Assembly: GCA_941918925.1 (NCBI GenBank) | Contig: OW799236.1 | Span: 72,134,465 to 72,198,464, forward strand | Origin: Phyto melanocephala | Taxonomy: Eukaryota > Arthropoda > Insecta > Diptera > Rhinophoridae | Reading direction: 5' to 3' | DNA: 64,000 bases | Shown here: one piece after another, positions 1 through 12,442 of the stretch | How the letters are laid out: the number at the start of each line of letters is the position of its first letter | How positions within the stretch are numbered: position 1 is the first letter of the stretch | The notes under the pieces: model-generated | What the model saw: the letters and a program-made list of their open reading frames with translations, nothing else | Databases searched by the model: none | Told to the model about the DNA's origin: nothing | Position numbers and translations under genes: made by a program

Positions 1-283
1 ATAAAGAAATAAATGTTGGTTTTAAGGTCATTTGGGACGCTGAATCCAAATCTGTACTTGGTTTGTTTTCTATCATTTGACTTTTCCAGAGATACCATAA
101 GACCTAAAATTAAGGAACTTACACTGAACATATTGAAATAACTTGAAAACGGTTCAACATATTCAGATTAAAATAATCGGAAACTTTTCAACAATATTGT
201 CCTTAAGTCGTGCTTAGATTGGTTTTAAATTTGTGTAGTAGTTTCAGAGAGATTGTTGATAACGTGTGTTTACTGCTTTTGTA
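1..283. other. AT-rich DNA, no gene seen
   Basis: No supported coding or RNA feature. A stretch of about 33 bases near 200-236 is partly matched, in reverse complement, near 30900-30935. Confidence 0.5.
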
Positions 284-830
284 TAAGGTGGTCGAACCAA
301 AACGTTCGATATTAATTGTAAATAAAACAAAAACAATTTTACAGAATTATTTTAATATGGTTTCTTATGATAGAAGGATCTATGACAATTATGTGTGAAG
401 CAAATTATCGACCAAATTCTTCGGTGGCATACTTCCATCCGATGGTTTATATTTGTAATGACAATGTGAATGTTAAACTATTGGGCACGACTACGAGTCA
501 CAGTTGATGGCTCTTCCATTACACTATCGCAAGCAATAGCAATACTTTGCGCAGAACGAACTGGTCAAGCATACACAAATGTTTTCATATTTCCTACAGA
601 GCCGGTTAGCTAAAACTTGCGCAACTTGCAGAACTCTCATAATTTTGGTCACATTTCATTAACCGAAGAAATCACAAAGTGCATGAAATAAATTTTGATT
701 TAAACGCTGATGTTTGTAAAAGGCTTTAACAATCTTAAAGGGCATGTCAATTGTGTACCTCTCTGTGGTTATATTTATTAAACACTGAAACAAAGAAAAT
801 TTAAGTAAAGTTGGACAAAAACTTGAGTGA
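284..830 (-). pseudogene. mariner (rosa-type) deletion derivative
   Basis: Remnant of a Tc1/mariner transposase read on the minus strand. Near 700-760 the N-terminal helix-turn-helix region is visible as ERYTIDMPFKIVKAFYKH followed by ALCDFFG, which is the usual start of rosa-like mariner transposases. Near 500-570 comes DSVMEEPSTVTRSRAQ, and straight after it (430-480) the C-terminal type sequence NINHRMEVCHRR. The whole catalytic core between these two parts, with all three acidic residues, is missing. Stops and frameshifts are present. The left end (AAGGTGGTCGAACC after TA) resembles the left end of the copy at 16.1 kb; the right end is not clear. The same N-to-C junction is seen at 4.67 kb. 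It cannot encode an active transposase. Confidence 0.65.
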
Positions 831-1077
831 TTTGCATTTTTCGAAAAGATAGAAAAGCGTTCAAAAGAAATATCGCAAAGGATAGATGACTTCCTTTGAG
901 ATATTTTCTCTACTTTTAGTACTTACTGAAGGAGAGTTTTGTCGTAAGTTGTGCTAATTTTGTGTGCTTCCCTCCAATTCCATTTATTTAAATAATGGAT
1001 AAACTTAGTATGTTTTAGTTTTAGAAAATTTATTTTCGACGAATTCTCTATTTTAGGAGAGAATTGTTCAACTTTTT
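831..1077. other. AT-rich spacer
   Basis: Nothing recognised between the mariner remnant and the DINE-like repeat. Confidence 0.4.
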
Positions 1078-1475
1078 TGTACCCACCACCAAAAAATGGT
1101 GTGGGAGTATATTGATTTTGTCATTCCGTTTGTAGCACACCAAAATATCCATTGTAGATTCTATAAAGTTTATATTTTCTGAGTCCTGGTTTCATTTTAG
1201 AACGATCTAGTTTTGTCCGTCCATCTGTCCGTCTGTCCTCATATTTGTCTGTTCACAAATCTGAGTGTCCATCTATTGAAAGCACGATAGAGCTCGCACC
1301 GAAAAAGTTAGGGGGATAATATGTTGTTAGAATATTTCAGATACACAAGGTTTGTTTGACATTCAAAATGGGCTAAAGCAGTATATAAAGAAGAGAGTTA
1401 TAGCTCCTAAGGCACGAGTAGGTAAAAAAACAGTATCCTTTCTACATCGAATAAAGCAATAAAATTTCATAAGTG
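1078..1475 (+). mobile_element. DINE-1/Helentron-like non-autonomous element, partial
   Basis: Starts with an inverted repeat of the CCCACCACCA...TGGTGTGGG type, followed by ATTTTGTCATTCCGTTTGTA, TTTATATTTTCTGAGTC and the pyrimidine run GTCCGTCCATCTGTCCGTC. This order is typical of DINE-1/INE-1-like repeats of higher flies. The body from about 1280 (GAAAGCACGATAGAG...) matches 62210-62390 closely, so both belong to one subfamily. No right-hand GCCGAAT hairpin is seen, so the copy is truncated. It has no coding capacity. Confidence 0.65.
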
Positions 1476-2389
1476 TATTTCCTACATCCTTAATCATCAT
1501 CAGAAGAGTACAGAACTGGTCGGGTAATAGAAAACAAATTAGGATTTATCTATTAGGCCAGTTTGTATTGTTAATGGCTGGTATGTTGACAACGTAAATA
1601 TAAGAATAATCACGATGACTTAAAGGTTCCCGCCAGATCACTGGTGTTTGCTACCTAAAATGCATCCGTTTCTTGTTTAACCACAACCTAAAATACTCTA
1701 CACAGTTGTTACATACAGTATTAGAAATCCAGTGTTTGCCACAGGCTTCCATAGTAAATACGAAGTTATCAAAATATACTTGTTTAATGAACTCTGACAG
1801 CCTTTTTATATATTTTTAAAAGATTTATTGGCCACATATGTCACAAAATTATTTGCAATTGATTTTACATGTGTTCCATGATGTAGCCATTGAACAATTT
1901 ACGTGTTGGCTTATTAAATATTGAATGATTAATATTTTCTGTCGATTAACGGAGAAACTCACTTGTACTTTTTGCTTTCATCATAATTTGTTGAATGAAC
2001 CCCTATAAATAATTCGTACTTTTAAACTGAAGCACCTAGAAAAATACGATCAATGTCTCAATGTTGTGACTTAACGTGGTGGAAACAGGATTCTACACTT
2101 TTACTTATTTTGGAGTTTTCATGATTTTTAGAAATACAAAATTGTGTTTTTTTTTAACTTGAGCCATCAATGCGAACAGTTACGGAAATCATTTAATAAA
2201 AAGTAAACTATTGGTTTTTAAATGTCAAAAATGCGATTAGAGTCTGTAACTTAAAAATGCATGCTGATGGAGAACAATTAAGATTAGATTTGAAATAAAA
2301 TTAGCTCTTAAATTCGTGAATTTTGTTATTAATTTTAAATATATTCTTGGGTTAATTTTTAGTTACTACATTTATCCATTAATAAAATA
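1476..2389. other. AT-rich DNA, nothing recognised
   Basis: About 0.9 kb of AT-rich sequence with no long open frame, RNA gene or terminal repeat that could be supported. Confidence 0.4.
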
Positions 2390-2475
2390 ATGGTACGCCA
2401 TTTTGAATTTTTTATTTTTTTTTTATTTTCCATATATGCTGGTCAAGCCCTTATTTTGATACCCATATCGTTTCT
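2390..2475 (+). mobile_element. short DINE-like internal fragment
   Basis: The run GTACGCCATTTTG and then GGTCAAGCCCTTATTTTGAT followed by ACCCATATCG matches the internal part of the repeats at 31.94-32.1 kb and, in part, 57.5-57.7 kb. It is only a fragment. Confidence 0.4.
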
Positions 2476-2699
2476 CTCTCTTGTTCAGAAGCTAAAAAAA
2501 ATTAATTTTCATTTGTAAATTTAAGGAAAAACTCAGAAGTGTTTGTATTTTTGTACTTGTATCTCAGTTAAGTAGTTTGAAAGAGCATTGTCAATTTTTC
2601 TTTAATGTAATTTTCAAGACCACAGTTTTTATTCTTGTGTGTTTTGTATGTCCAAGAATTTATTCATTAGGAGCCTTAACACCTTGAGTTAGAAAAAAA

Positions 2700-2940
2700 A
2701 AGTTTTAAAAATTATTTATGCCTATAACTTTAGCGGTTAGTAACCGATTTATCCAAACAATATCCAAAAACATCCCTACAGGTATATCGTACCAATAAGT
2801 AGTAGCAAACGTCTCTAAAGATTAAATTAAGGCTGAAGATATATATTCTATAGGGTCGGAAGTGAGTATTGTAAAAATCACAAATGGAATGACAGGGCTC
2901 TATATACCCTTGGAACAACAGGTCAACTATATAAATGTGT
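2700..2940 (-). mobile_element. DINE-1-like fragment, minus orientation
   Basis: On the minus strand the sequence reads AAGGGTATATAGAGCCCTGT, CATTCCATTTGTGATTT, then TTCCGACCCTATAGAATATA. This is the left part of the DINE-like repeats in this window. The open frame over it is a by-product of the repeat. Confidence 0.55.
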
Positions 2941-4523
2941 GAGTTTATAAGAATTTTGAGAAACCAGCCCAAACTGGCTACAAATAGTTAATTCTTTTAG
3001 GTATCAAATCACTATAAATCACCGTGTTTTAAATAAATATGTTTTATCAAGCACTGTTGTTTTTAATATAAAAAAAAAATAGTAATCAGACATTTTACTT
3101 AATACATTTCGTTGTGTTGTTATGTATTAAAATAATTTTACCCAAAATGCAATAACAAAATTTATAAAAAGCAACATACGTATAAATTTATATGACGCTT
3201 TAAAGGTTTTTAAATTTACTGTCGTAAAAATACAACATCAACTAGCTCACTCTGAATGGCTTGGGAAAAGGAGTAGAAGTACAAACAACAGCTACAGGAT
3301 ATTTTATGACAGCCTCAAAGCAGATAAACATATAAAAAGTCAAAAAGTATTAACAGGTAGTACGTTTAAAGTACAAGTAAAATGATTTCGGCTGCTTAAT
3401 GATATACCCTAAAAGGTTGGTGGCGTTTTTAACAAACGTAATACTTATTGTATATTCCTGTTGTTTTGTGGTTCTGTTTGTAGGTTTCTAAAAAACTTTA
3501 ATAAAGACAATAGACAATTAGGTGTCTTTAGAATAATGGGTCACAGTTCAATATTAACTTGCAATTATGGTTGTGTGGATTATTTCAATTTATTTCTCTT
3601 TAATAAATCGTTGTCAAGAAACAACCAAATTAAAATAATATTAATTGTATAAAAGCACTAAAAAAGATCTCTGTGCTTTTTATTATAGTTGTAATTATTA
3701 AATACAAATTAAAAGTGAGCAGTATTTTTTAACAATAAATTCAACAACTGTTTAATGTATTTAATGAAAAGAAAATATTATAGACTTTAGTTGTCTACAT
3801 AATCTTGTTAGCTGCTATTATAATAAGTCAGTTCATTGCCTTTAATTACAAGAACAATAAAATGGTTTTTGTTTTAGTATCAATTTTATTTGTTGCAGAC
3901 ATGTTACCGTTTATTAAACAAAGAATAAAAAAAATCCATAAAAAAAATTATATGAAAAATACGGAATACATACATATGTATGGGTGCTTAGAAGACACAA
4001 AACTAAACAAATAATGGTATGAATGAATGAAATAACTTTCAATGCCAACAATAACAAAAACACTGAAGGAGTGAAAAGTCTTCAATAAAGATGCGTTCAT
4101 TTTCGTCTTCTTGCTCGTTGCTGTTTTAAGCCATGTGTTGTTTTAATTTACTAAAAACCAAATACATTCGTGTACTCTTAGTGTGTGCGTTTTCATTGCA
4201 CGTAACGGTAGAAGCTGAACAGTACCTTTGTCTGTTACTAACACAATATTAGTAACAGTTTTATGTTAGATTTACATAATAAATGTTACATTAACATGCT
4301 GTATAGAGCTGTTGTTGCTTAGCAGCTTAGCAGAAATATTAATAAAAGAGGGGAAATGTGAGAATAGTTATGTCTAATTAGGGTTGCCAAAATAGAAATG
4401 AACGTTAACATGCACAAAAAAAAAAAAAAAAAAACAAAATTAAAATAACACTTTATGAAAACTTTTTAAAAATGCATGTTCATTGCTTTAACCCTTTTAT
4501 AGCAAAATCAAATACAAAATAAA
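2941..4523. other. AT-rich DNA, nothing recognised
   Basis: About 1.6 kb with only short chance open frames. A run of 18 A lies near 4417-4434. No gene or complete repeat supported. Confidence 0.4.
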
Positions 4524-5730
4524 ACAAGTAAGAGCACTATATTCGGCTGTGCCGAATTTTTTATACCCACCACCAATTTTGTGTACATTTAAAGCACAAT
4601 ATTTATTATTTTGTTAATCGCTATGGAATAATCTCTTTATAATAAAATATGTATCACTTTCTTTGTAGAGGGTGGTTAAATTTTAAGGGCCCATGTTGAA
4701 GGTGAACTACACCTAGACTTTAAATTTGTTTTCTGCATTTCATTTGACATTTCTCAATCTCAAACTAACTCAATTTCATACGTGGGAAAATACGCAAATG
4801 AGCAACGCTTTAAAGTTATTCCGGTTTTTTATGAAAATAGGCGTTCAAATCAAAATGCACTTCATAATTCTTTCGGTCAACATAATCGTTCAAATTCGTC
4901 CACAATCGGGAGAATTGTAAAAAATATTTAAATTTCTACAAAACAGGTCTGTATAAAATGTTAGAAAATCTGTGAATGCCTTCTTAGTTCGTTGAATGGG
5001 AACCACTGCTGGTTTTTGCGATAGTGTGGCAAAAGAGCAGTCAACCTCGACTCATCATCATGCCCAACAACTGAGCATCAACATTGTCATTGAAAATTTG
5101 GACCATCAGATAGAGGAGTGGCGCCAAGGATGGGGGGGGGAGCCATTTGGCCGATATTTTGTTTCATACATAATAGAACCATACAAATATTATCATATAA
5201 AAAAAAATGATAATAGTTTCTTAAATAATTTGTGTTTTATTTAAATTCAACATCGGTTCTTAAAATTTAACCACCCTTAATAACTTCGATATGATAGTAA
5301 AATGTTTTCGTTAATTTAGTCTTTTAGTGAAAGTGGGCGTTAAAGAAGGTGTGTCAAAAAAGTTTCTGCTAATAAATACATTTAAGATATTTCAATATAG
5401 TCATTTATTTTCCCAAAAACTTTGTCAATAGAGAAATTACATGAATTTAAGATAAACCCTTATATGGGAGGTAGGCGTTAAAGTGGGCGTGTCATCTTAT
5501 TTTTTTGGCACAACAATTACATTGAATAGAAGGATATATGTAGCAAATTTCATCATCATACCTCTAATTTTGGCGGTTTTATGAGCTTTTAAACTTGATT
5601 AACGGTAGATAACGTGAAAAGCGGGCGTTATAGTAGGCGTGTCAAAATTGTTTTTGCTAATGACTACAACTTAGATATTTCAATATGAAAAAAAAAATTC
5701 ATATTTGCTTACAAATTCAGGGATGGCAAC
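4524..5730 (-). mobile_element. DINE-1-like composite repeat (copy 1), split by a nested mariner
   Basis: The terminus at about 4524 reads CAAGTAAGAGCACTATATTC and contains a perfect hairpin, ATTCGGC-TGT-GCCGAAT (4541-4557). This is the right-hand end of the DINE-like family read in reverse. Next comes TTTATACCCACCACCA. A mariner derivative interrupts the element at 4668-5278. From 5279 to about 5730 lies tandem-type sequence with AGTGGGCGTTAAAG, GGGAGGTAGGCGTT and GGGCGTTATAGTAGGCGTG. This is the reverse complement of the 280-bp repeats at 62.65-63.64 kb, but with little more than one unit. The left part of the element is missing. Confidence 0.65.
4668..5278 (+). mobile_element. mariner (rosa-type) deletion derivative with TIRs
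   Basis: A 611-bp element with imperfect terminal inverted repeats of 33 bp (start GAGGGTGGTTAAATTTTAAG; far end, read in reverse, AAGGGTGGTTAAATTTTAAG). TA precedes the left end; the right flank is AA where the sister copy has TA. Plus-strand frames give an N-terminal DNA-binding region (KYANEQRFKVIPVFYEN, NSFGQHNRSNSSTIGRIV) at 4780-4918. Then DSVAKEQSTSTHHHAQQLSI (5025-5084) runs directly into IVIENLDHQIEEWRQGWGG, which resembles the mariner C-terminus. The catalytic domain is deleted. The same structure occurs at 63.68 kb and the same junction at 0.28 kb. The reading frame is interrupted between the HTH part and the rest. Confidence 0.75.
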
Positions 5731-5767
5731 ATTATTACACATTTGATGCATTCATCCATTTTTACGG

Positions 5768-6400
5768 TTTGTATACCCTTTACCCTTGTCATTTCTGCAA
5801 TATTGATTTCCGATTCCATAGTATATATATTTTCTAAGAGCTTAGGAATAGGAAAGTCAATTTAAGATTGTCTCTCTGTCCGTGTATATGTTAAAATCAG
5901 TTTTTGAAGACCTCCAACATTTCCAAGACGCATGAGAAGTACGAATATATTAGAAATATTTTGAGCTGATAAATAAACAGGACAATCGCTCAACAACTTT
6001 CTGAGAAATAATCAAGTAAACACGACTGACTCTAATTTTTTCCTAGTTTTTTTTCCTAAAAAATTTATATTTTTCAGCCCTAAGATAAATTATAGCCAAA
6101 AATTATTATAGAGATATTCGTTAAAAATTTGAGCAAACCGGCAAAGTTATAGTAAAAATTATTAGGAAAGATATATTCATTTTTTAAGTATATGAAATTT
6201 TTCAACCTCTTAAATAACTTTCGCCACTATAAAGCCATCAAATTAGAGACCATAATCTCAAAAATTATTTTTAAGAAAACAACTTAAAAATCATTTTGAA
6301 ACTAACTGAGATATAAGCATCAAGATACAGTTGCGTTGTTGTTTTTTCTAAAACTCACAAAACGAAACATTGCTTATTTTTAGTTTCGCTACCGCTAAAA
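5768..6400 (+). mobile_element. DINE-1-like element, degenerate
   Basis: Contains TTTGTATACCCTTTACCC, CTTGTCATTTCTGCAATATT, TTTCCGATTCCATAGTATAT, TTTCTAAGAGCTTAGGAATA and CTCTCTGTCCGTG in the order typical of this family. The following 400 bp, including GGCAAAGTTATAGTAAAAAT and AACTGAGATATAAG, matches 57.0-57.4 kb closely. No right hairpin is seen. Confidence 0.6.
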
Positions 6401-9400
6401 GGGCTAATACTGTATCAAATAAAAGGGAATAACTACTGTTATCTATGTAAAATACTGTTATCTATGTATGTAAAAATTCTTAATCGAAGATAGCGTCGGA
6501 AATAATAAAGAAAATGGCTAAGCTTCGATGTCGTCTTTATACTTGTGTATATATGTGTCTTTGTACTATTGCTTGTTTTTTGTAGTTTTTTAATGTAGCA
6601 TGGCCACACACAGCCAGTAGAAAAAACATACACGTATAGGTTTGATTTTCACTACCCGTGCTGCAGAAATTTAAAGCTTGATGATGTGTTTGTGCACAAG
6701 TTCATTAAACAAATTTTTAGTATATTTTACAATATTATCTCATTTTGTAGATTTTCATTGTAAATTCTTTTCTGTATTAATCACTCTTGACTCTGAAGAC
6801 GCTTAGCGTTTCCTTTTCTATGGTTTTTATAGTTTTTCTTTATTTTCATACGCCAGTGCAATAGGTAAGAAACCCTGCAGATAATATTGGACAACGTGAT
6901 AGCACAAATGAAATAGTTAAAACATGAAATTCTATAATTCAGTTATTGAGAGTCTGTTTGTTGAGATAAAAAGTATTTTGCTAAAACGACGATGGGAGAA
7001 GTATAAAAAGCTTTTCAACACATCTAATTTACTGCTATTAAAACTCTGTACTTTAATAAGGGTTTTTACAATAATATTTGAGTCAACCACCTTATGTTAT
7101 TTAAAAGCTTTCAAGCTTTATATATGGATGTGTTATACATGTTGATGTTGACTATATCTAGAATTTGCTGTTATATTATGAATATAACTTGCAACTTTAT
7201 GGTAATAAGGAACTTAATTTTTTTAAATACTCGTACATTTAATTTCCTTTGCGAAGCTTGAAGGAACATTTTGTTAGAAAACTTTAAAGGCTTTGTTTTT
7301 ATTTTCGATTTTAGTTTTTGTGACAATTTTGTATTTTAAATTTAAAAACTAAAAGCAGCCATGACAAGTTTTGCGATGTTAAACATTTATAAGTAGTTGT
7401 TTTCCTTTCGTATGTTGCTGTATAAGCAAAGGCGAGTTTCGAAAAGAACTGGTTTAACATCGAAATATGATTTCATTGCATAGTGCATCATTGTTAAAGG
7501 AAATTTTATATTCACTACATTGATACTTTTTGGAATATCGAGGTATTATTTGTTAAGGTTTTATACTAAAACAAATTCAATAATAAATATTTATTAGAGT
7601 AAGAGTTTCGTTACTTAATTTGTTGTAAGACATATTTTCTATACCAAATAAATTTTATTTTAAATCGTTATATTTTAAAGGTAAAGAAAAAACCCCAGTA
7701 GAGATTTTTTAACAACAAGGAATTTTTATATTGTAAATCACAATAAAAATGTAAAAAAATTATGACTAAATGGTTTATGAATTTGATAGTGACTGTTTAT
7801 AAATATGGTAGGAAATTAAAGGAAATTAATGCAGTAAGTTTAACATATATTATTGCTCTAATAAAATATAATTACAACAGTTTTAAAATAAGTTAATTAA
7901 ACCAATTTAAATAGAAAATCAGTTTAATAAATCCTTTATAAATCCTAAATAATTTCTATGAATAAGACATTTAAACTCTTACTGCTTTATTAAAAAGAGT
8001 TATAAGAGTAAAAGAGTTAAAGGGCTTATTAAACTGATTTTGTATGGCAGTAAAGCTTTTTTAGTTTTTATGAATTAAACCGTTAGTATTTTTTTTTAAA
8101 ACCAGTATCGCTATTGAAATTTTCAAGTTGAATTTACTTGCGTTTTGTGCTTTCTCTATTAAGCTTAATGTTTCAGGTACTTATAATTTGTGCAGTGTTT
8201 TAAATATAAATTTCTTCGCACATGTTACCAAGGACACCACATTTTCATAAATGCTTCCATTATAAGGCTGAATTATTTTGCCGCTGCATCATAAATATAT
8301 TCGAAATTTTTTAATATTGACGCAGCAGTTTTTTCGATGTTTATCGGAACACATAATTCCAATTTTAATACTTAATTGTCTATAGATGTCACTAAAGTAT
8401 TCAGACTGTATAAAAAAATGCATTTTTATAGCAACTGATATTTTCGTGATGAATGAGCTGCATTTAATTATTGTATTTTTCAAAGCTTTTTAAAGGAATA
8501 TTTAAAGGCTTTCAAAGTGAATAACTTAAAAATATATAAAACTTTGTCTATAGTGAATACAAATTCTTCATTCGAAAAGCTTCGTATTTTATCTTATCTT
8601 TCTACAAACTAGACGCTAAAATTGAAAATTGGCTTAATAAAACTTAGGAGTGGGCCAAAAATAGTTAAGTCGTATTAAGGTATGGCTGGAAATCATAACT
8701 ATTTGTTCAGAAAATATTTGTTTTCTGTTTAAATATTGATATTTTAATATTTTTTGAAATTGGTAATTTTATGTTTCTGTTATAATATTGTTTGGAAATG
8801 AACATCTTTTTCCATTTTACATCCGAATATGACTACCTGCCCCATATGCTATCACTGGTGTATGTTCTAGATTTTAGCTGTTTAATAGTTTGGAATGGTA
8901 ATTGTCTATTATCCTTAACCTAGAGTCCTTAGAAATTACCAGTATCCACCCCAGTTTTAAATGTATGCTTGCGTGTGGTATTCGGTCTATTGCTAGCTAA
9001 TGCTTGTCTACAAGACTAGACCTTAGTATCCTTTAATCAAATTCTTAAAATATCGTCCTTATCGATAATTATATTGTTCAGATCATATTTAAAACTGTTG
9101 TTTTCTGTAACTTATTAAGTTATTCGATTCAGATTAGTCTACTTATATCTGTGTACTTTAACTGCTTACATACAAAGGGGCTCAATGAGTCCTATACAAG
9201 CCTGTCTGTATGTGATTGCCTTCATCCGGTTCTTAAAAATGTTAGAAATTAACCGCTAAGAGGCACTATGCCAACCTCCAGAAAAAATCAACCCAGATTT
9301 CTGCGTACTGAAATGTCTTCAGAATTTTACCTCATTTTCCATACCAATATTAAATTCAAAACTTAAATGGCGCGAATCTAAGGTCTCTAGCATTTTTAAT

Positions 9401-9835
9401 CTTTCGTTTTATACTTTTAGAAAATAAGTTCATTTTTGTTTTAAATTTTCAAAAAAATTCCAACAAGTATTGGAAAATATATTTATAATTGGCAGGACTG
9501 CACATGCAGAAGCATGTTTATATTAACACTGGAGGTTAACAGATATCCAGAGATGGTACATTAAATAGAAAATTCATTCTTGGCCAGCACTACTGACAAG
9601 TGCTGTTATATCCTGGAGTAAGGGTTAATTTTTGTATTGGTATGCATATGTTGGCGTGACTTAATCCGGGACCCTCAAAACACAGACACGATCTACCTAT
9701 CTGCCAATATGAGAGATAAACATCACTGGTAAAACACAGCATGTTTACCATTAATGGCCGATTGAAATAATTACATTTAAAATTGCAAATATTTAAAGCA
9801 GATATTCTTATCCACATTGACATTTGTCGAAAATT
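6401..9835. other. AT-rich DNA, nothing recognised
   Basis: About 3.4 kb of AT-rich sequence. Short open frames are scattered and none shows a recognisable domain, start context or splice structure. 8.8-9.8 kb is a little less AT-rich but gave no match to a family I know. Confidence 0.4.
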
Positions 9836-9837
9836 AA

Positions 9838-10290
9838 AAATGTTTGCTTGGAAGGTCCAATGACTAGTTCAAACAAAGGGACTGGTATCTCGTAGATAAC
9901 ATGAGTAATGTTCGTTTCTAAAGTGTCAATCGCAGCTGGTTTGTTACTGAAGACCTCAGACTTTATATACCATCAAACACGGCAATTTGGTTATTAATTA
10001 TAGTATTAACGCATCCACAATCCACAGAAATCAGAAATGTGCTTCATCGCTGAAAAAAAATTCACGATAAAACACGAATCGCAGTCAAAAAATTTCTTAC
10101 AGAAGCCTGTTTTTCATAACAGAGGTAAACAATTTGGAGACACTATTGTGGGTTGAGTCTTTCCATGATGATTTGCCAACAAACGATAATGAACATAAAT
10201 GCCAAAGCACTTTTATATGCGTCATGAGTGATCTGTAAACAAAAACTATTGAAAATCAAACCTAACAATGAATAACCCGATATAAACACA
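9838..10290 (-). pseudogene. mariner transposase relic
   Basis: On the minus strand the first catalytic aspartate motif SDEAHF is kept at about 10034-10051, immediately followed by a stop. Further on, KPAAIDTLETNITHVIYEIP (about 9900-9960) matches the region before the C-terminus of mariner transposases of the rosa-like group. The N-proximal part MTHIKVLWHLCSLS resembles MTHIKLLCNFCSVS at 27.8 kb, so these two relics belong to one family. The central segment with the second and third acidic residues is missing. Ends were not found. Confidence 0.55.
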
Positions 10291-12385
10291 TGATCGTTGC
10301 TAAAGTCTCTTCTTTGTTTTCCTGTTTTTTTCGCTATCCTTGCAAATCAAGTACAACCTATTTAATTTCGATCATTACATACATGTTACTCTCTGGCGTA
10401 TGAGTGTTATTAAATCATTAATATGTTTTTTTATTAAGTATACGTACGATGCATATTTACTCAACAGTTAACCGCAGTTCGGAGAGATATTTTTGGTTTA
10501 TATTTTTCATATATAAAGTATGACATTTGAAATAAATGAGAGAAGAGAGAAATTTGCTTTTATGTATGAACTTTGACAGCTGAAGTTTGGAAATTTAATT
10601 TAAATTTTTCTTTTTCAAACTTGATTCTACGTGTACACAGAAAATTTATTTTGTATATACGCATCTAACGTGACATTTGAAATTACGAAAGACAAAACAA
10701 AATGAATTTTAAGTGCATGCAAGTAAGAAATGATTTTTATTATATTCTCTAAAACTGGCACACGATTAGCAAGAAAAGGAGTATTTTATGCAAAAAAACT
10801 TGTTAAATGTAAACGCAGACAGAGTTTTAAAAGTTTAAGTTAGACGATGTGAGCTTTTGATCAACTTTGTCTATACTAAAATCAAATATATTGTTAAATC
10901 TTTTAGAACAGTTAAAATATATCATAAAAATAAAACTTAAAATTTATAGGGCAGTTGAGCGTCGCAGTTGTGTAGATAAAACATATAAAAATAAATTTAT
11001 TTAAATGAGAAGAAAAAACAATGATCCACTTAAGTAATAAATTTTGTTTTAATTAGTTAACCAGTCTTCATGACAATTAAGATTAAAAATTAGTTGAACT
11101 CTGTCATTTTATTGTTAATTTTTTTTTATGTGTGCAACAACAAAAACACGAGTGAAGAAAGAGAAAACAAATTCGTAATCGTAATAAGATGATGATAATG
11201 AAGAAAAACATGACTTTATTGTGTTTTGAGATATTAAAACAAATAGCGATCTCTCTGATAAATTTCACATTAAACTACTTATTGAAAAAGACATAGAAAC
11301 GTTAAGAACGTTCCGAAAGTCGCCAACAAAAAAATGAGGTTATGCAAATGTCAGAAGTTGAAGAAAAAAGAAAAGAACTGAAACTTATTTGTAGTTGCAA
11401 AACAGGGTAGATCAACATTCTTGGTATGCGCAAACTATTTTGTGAACTAGAAATGCCTATTATAAAAGCATTAATAGATTTGAAATTACCACAAATAAAC
11501 GTTAAAGAATTCGCTATAAACAAACAAATAAACAAATTATAGTTATTTTCAACGCAGTAGAGGTAACACATAAAACCCTTTGAATACCGGGATTCGCAAA
11601 TCAGTTCCGTTTTGAGTCCTTAGTTCCTATAGAGTTAACGTATAAGTAACGAGGCTTAACACAATTAAAGTGTAACGACAGAAAAAAAATGATAAACTTT
11701 CTTTATTCTGAACTTTATTGTAAAAGAAAGAAATAAGTTGTTCCATTAGTGAAAACAAGCCTGACGATAATTTGTTATTAATGCTGGGCCTCTACATGAA
11801 TTTCGATTATATGCACAAACACAAAATTCTTAACAGTTTTAAACAAATTTTTTCTAGCATATTAATAAAAAAGGATTTTTGTAAATTTGATGTTTAGGGT
11901 TTCTTTAAATTTAAAAAATTAATGAATAAATAAATGAGAATTTAATTTTTTTTCCAATTTTTTGTAACCACTAACATGCTCTTTTGTTACCTTTTATTAA
12001 TTGTCCGAATTTTATTTAAATGACATAAAACAGACTGTAAATTTTTCTGCCATTTTTTCTATAAATAACTTCCCCTTTTATGTTATATTTTCTATTCTCA
12101 TGTTGGCTTATAATGTTAACATTTAAAGAACATACAAGAAAATGTTGCTAGCATAAAGGCGAATGTTCTTAACATTAACACACATTCGGTGTTGTAACAC
12201 ATTTTCATATTTTCCATTTGTTTACAACTAGACCATGTTATCAACAGAAAATAATCTAACATAACATTAAGCATTTAACGACTAACAGCAAAAACACACA
12301 AATTTCAGTAAAAAAACAAAACAAAAGAAAAACACACACGAGGCTAGAATGTGACAGCAAGAAAAAAGAACACGAGTCCAACCTT
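10291..12385. other. AT-rich DNA, nothing recognised
   Basis: About 2.1 kb. The minus-strand open frame at 11302-11571 has no recognisable domain. No repeat boundary seen. Confidence 0.4.
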
Positions 12386-12442
12386 AATTATAAGCCGCTA
12401 CAAGATTTCAGTTCAATGCGAACCATTCAATATAACGGTACG
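12386..12442 (+). promoter_or_regulatory. possible RNA polymerase II core promoter
   Basis: TTCAGTTC at 12407-12414 fits the arthropod initiator (TCAGTT, A+1 at 12410). GGTACG at +28 to +33 partly fits a downstream promoter element (one clear mismatch to RGWYVT at +31). TATAAG lies near -21, closer than usual for a TATA box. The next 800 bases have no open frame, but CTACTAA|GTAAGC near 13196 would serve as a splice donor for a non-coding first exon. Such motifs occur by chance; this is a weak call. Confidence 0.22.

Noticed and set aside
11302..11571. 89-codon minus-strand frame
   Set aside because: No domain; hydrophobic stretches reflect AT-rich codons.
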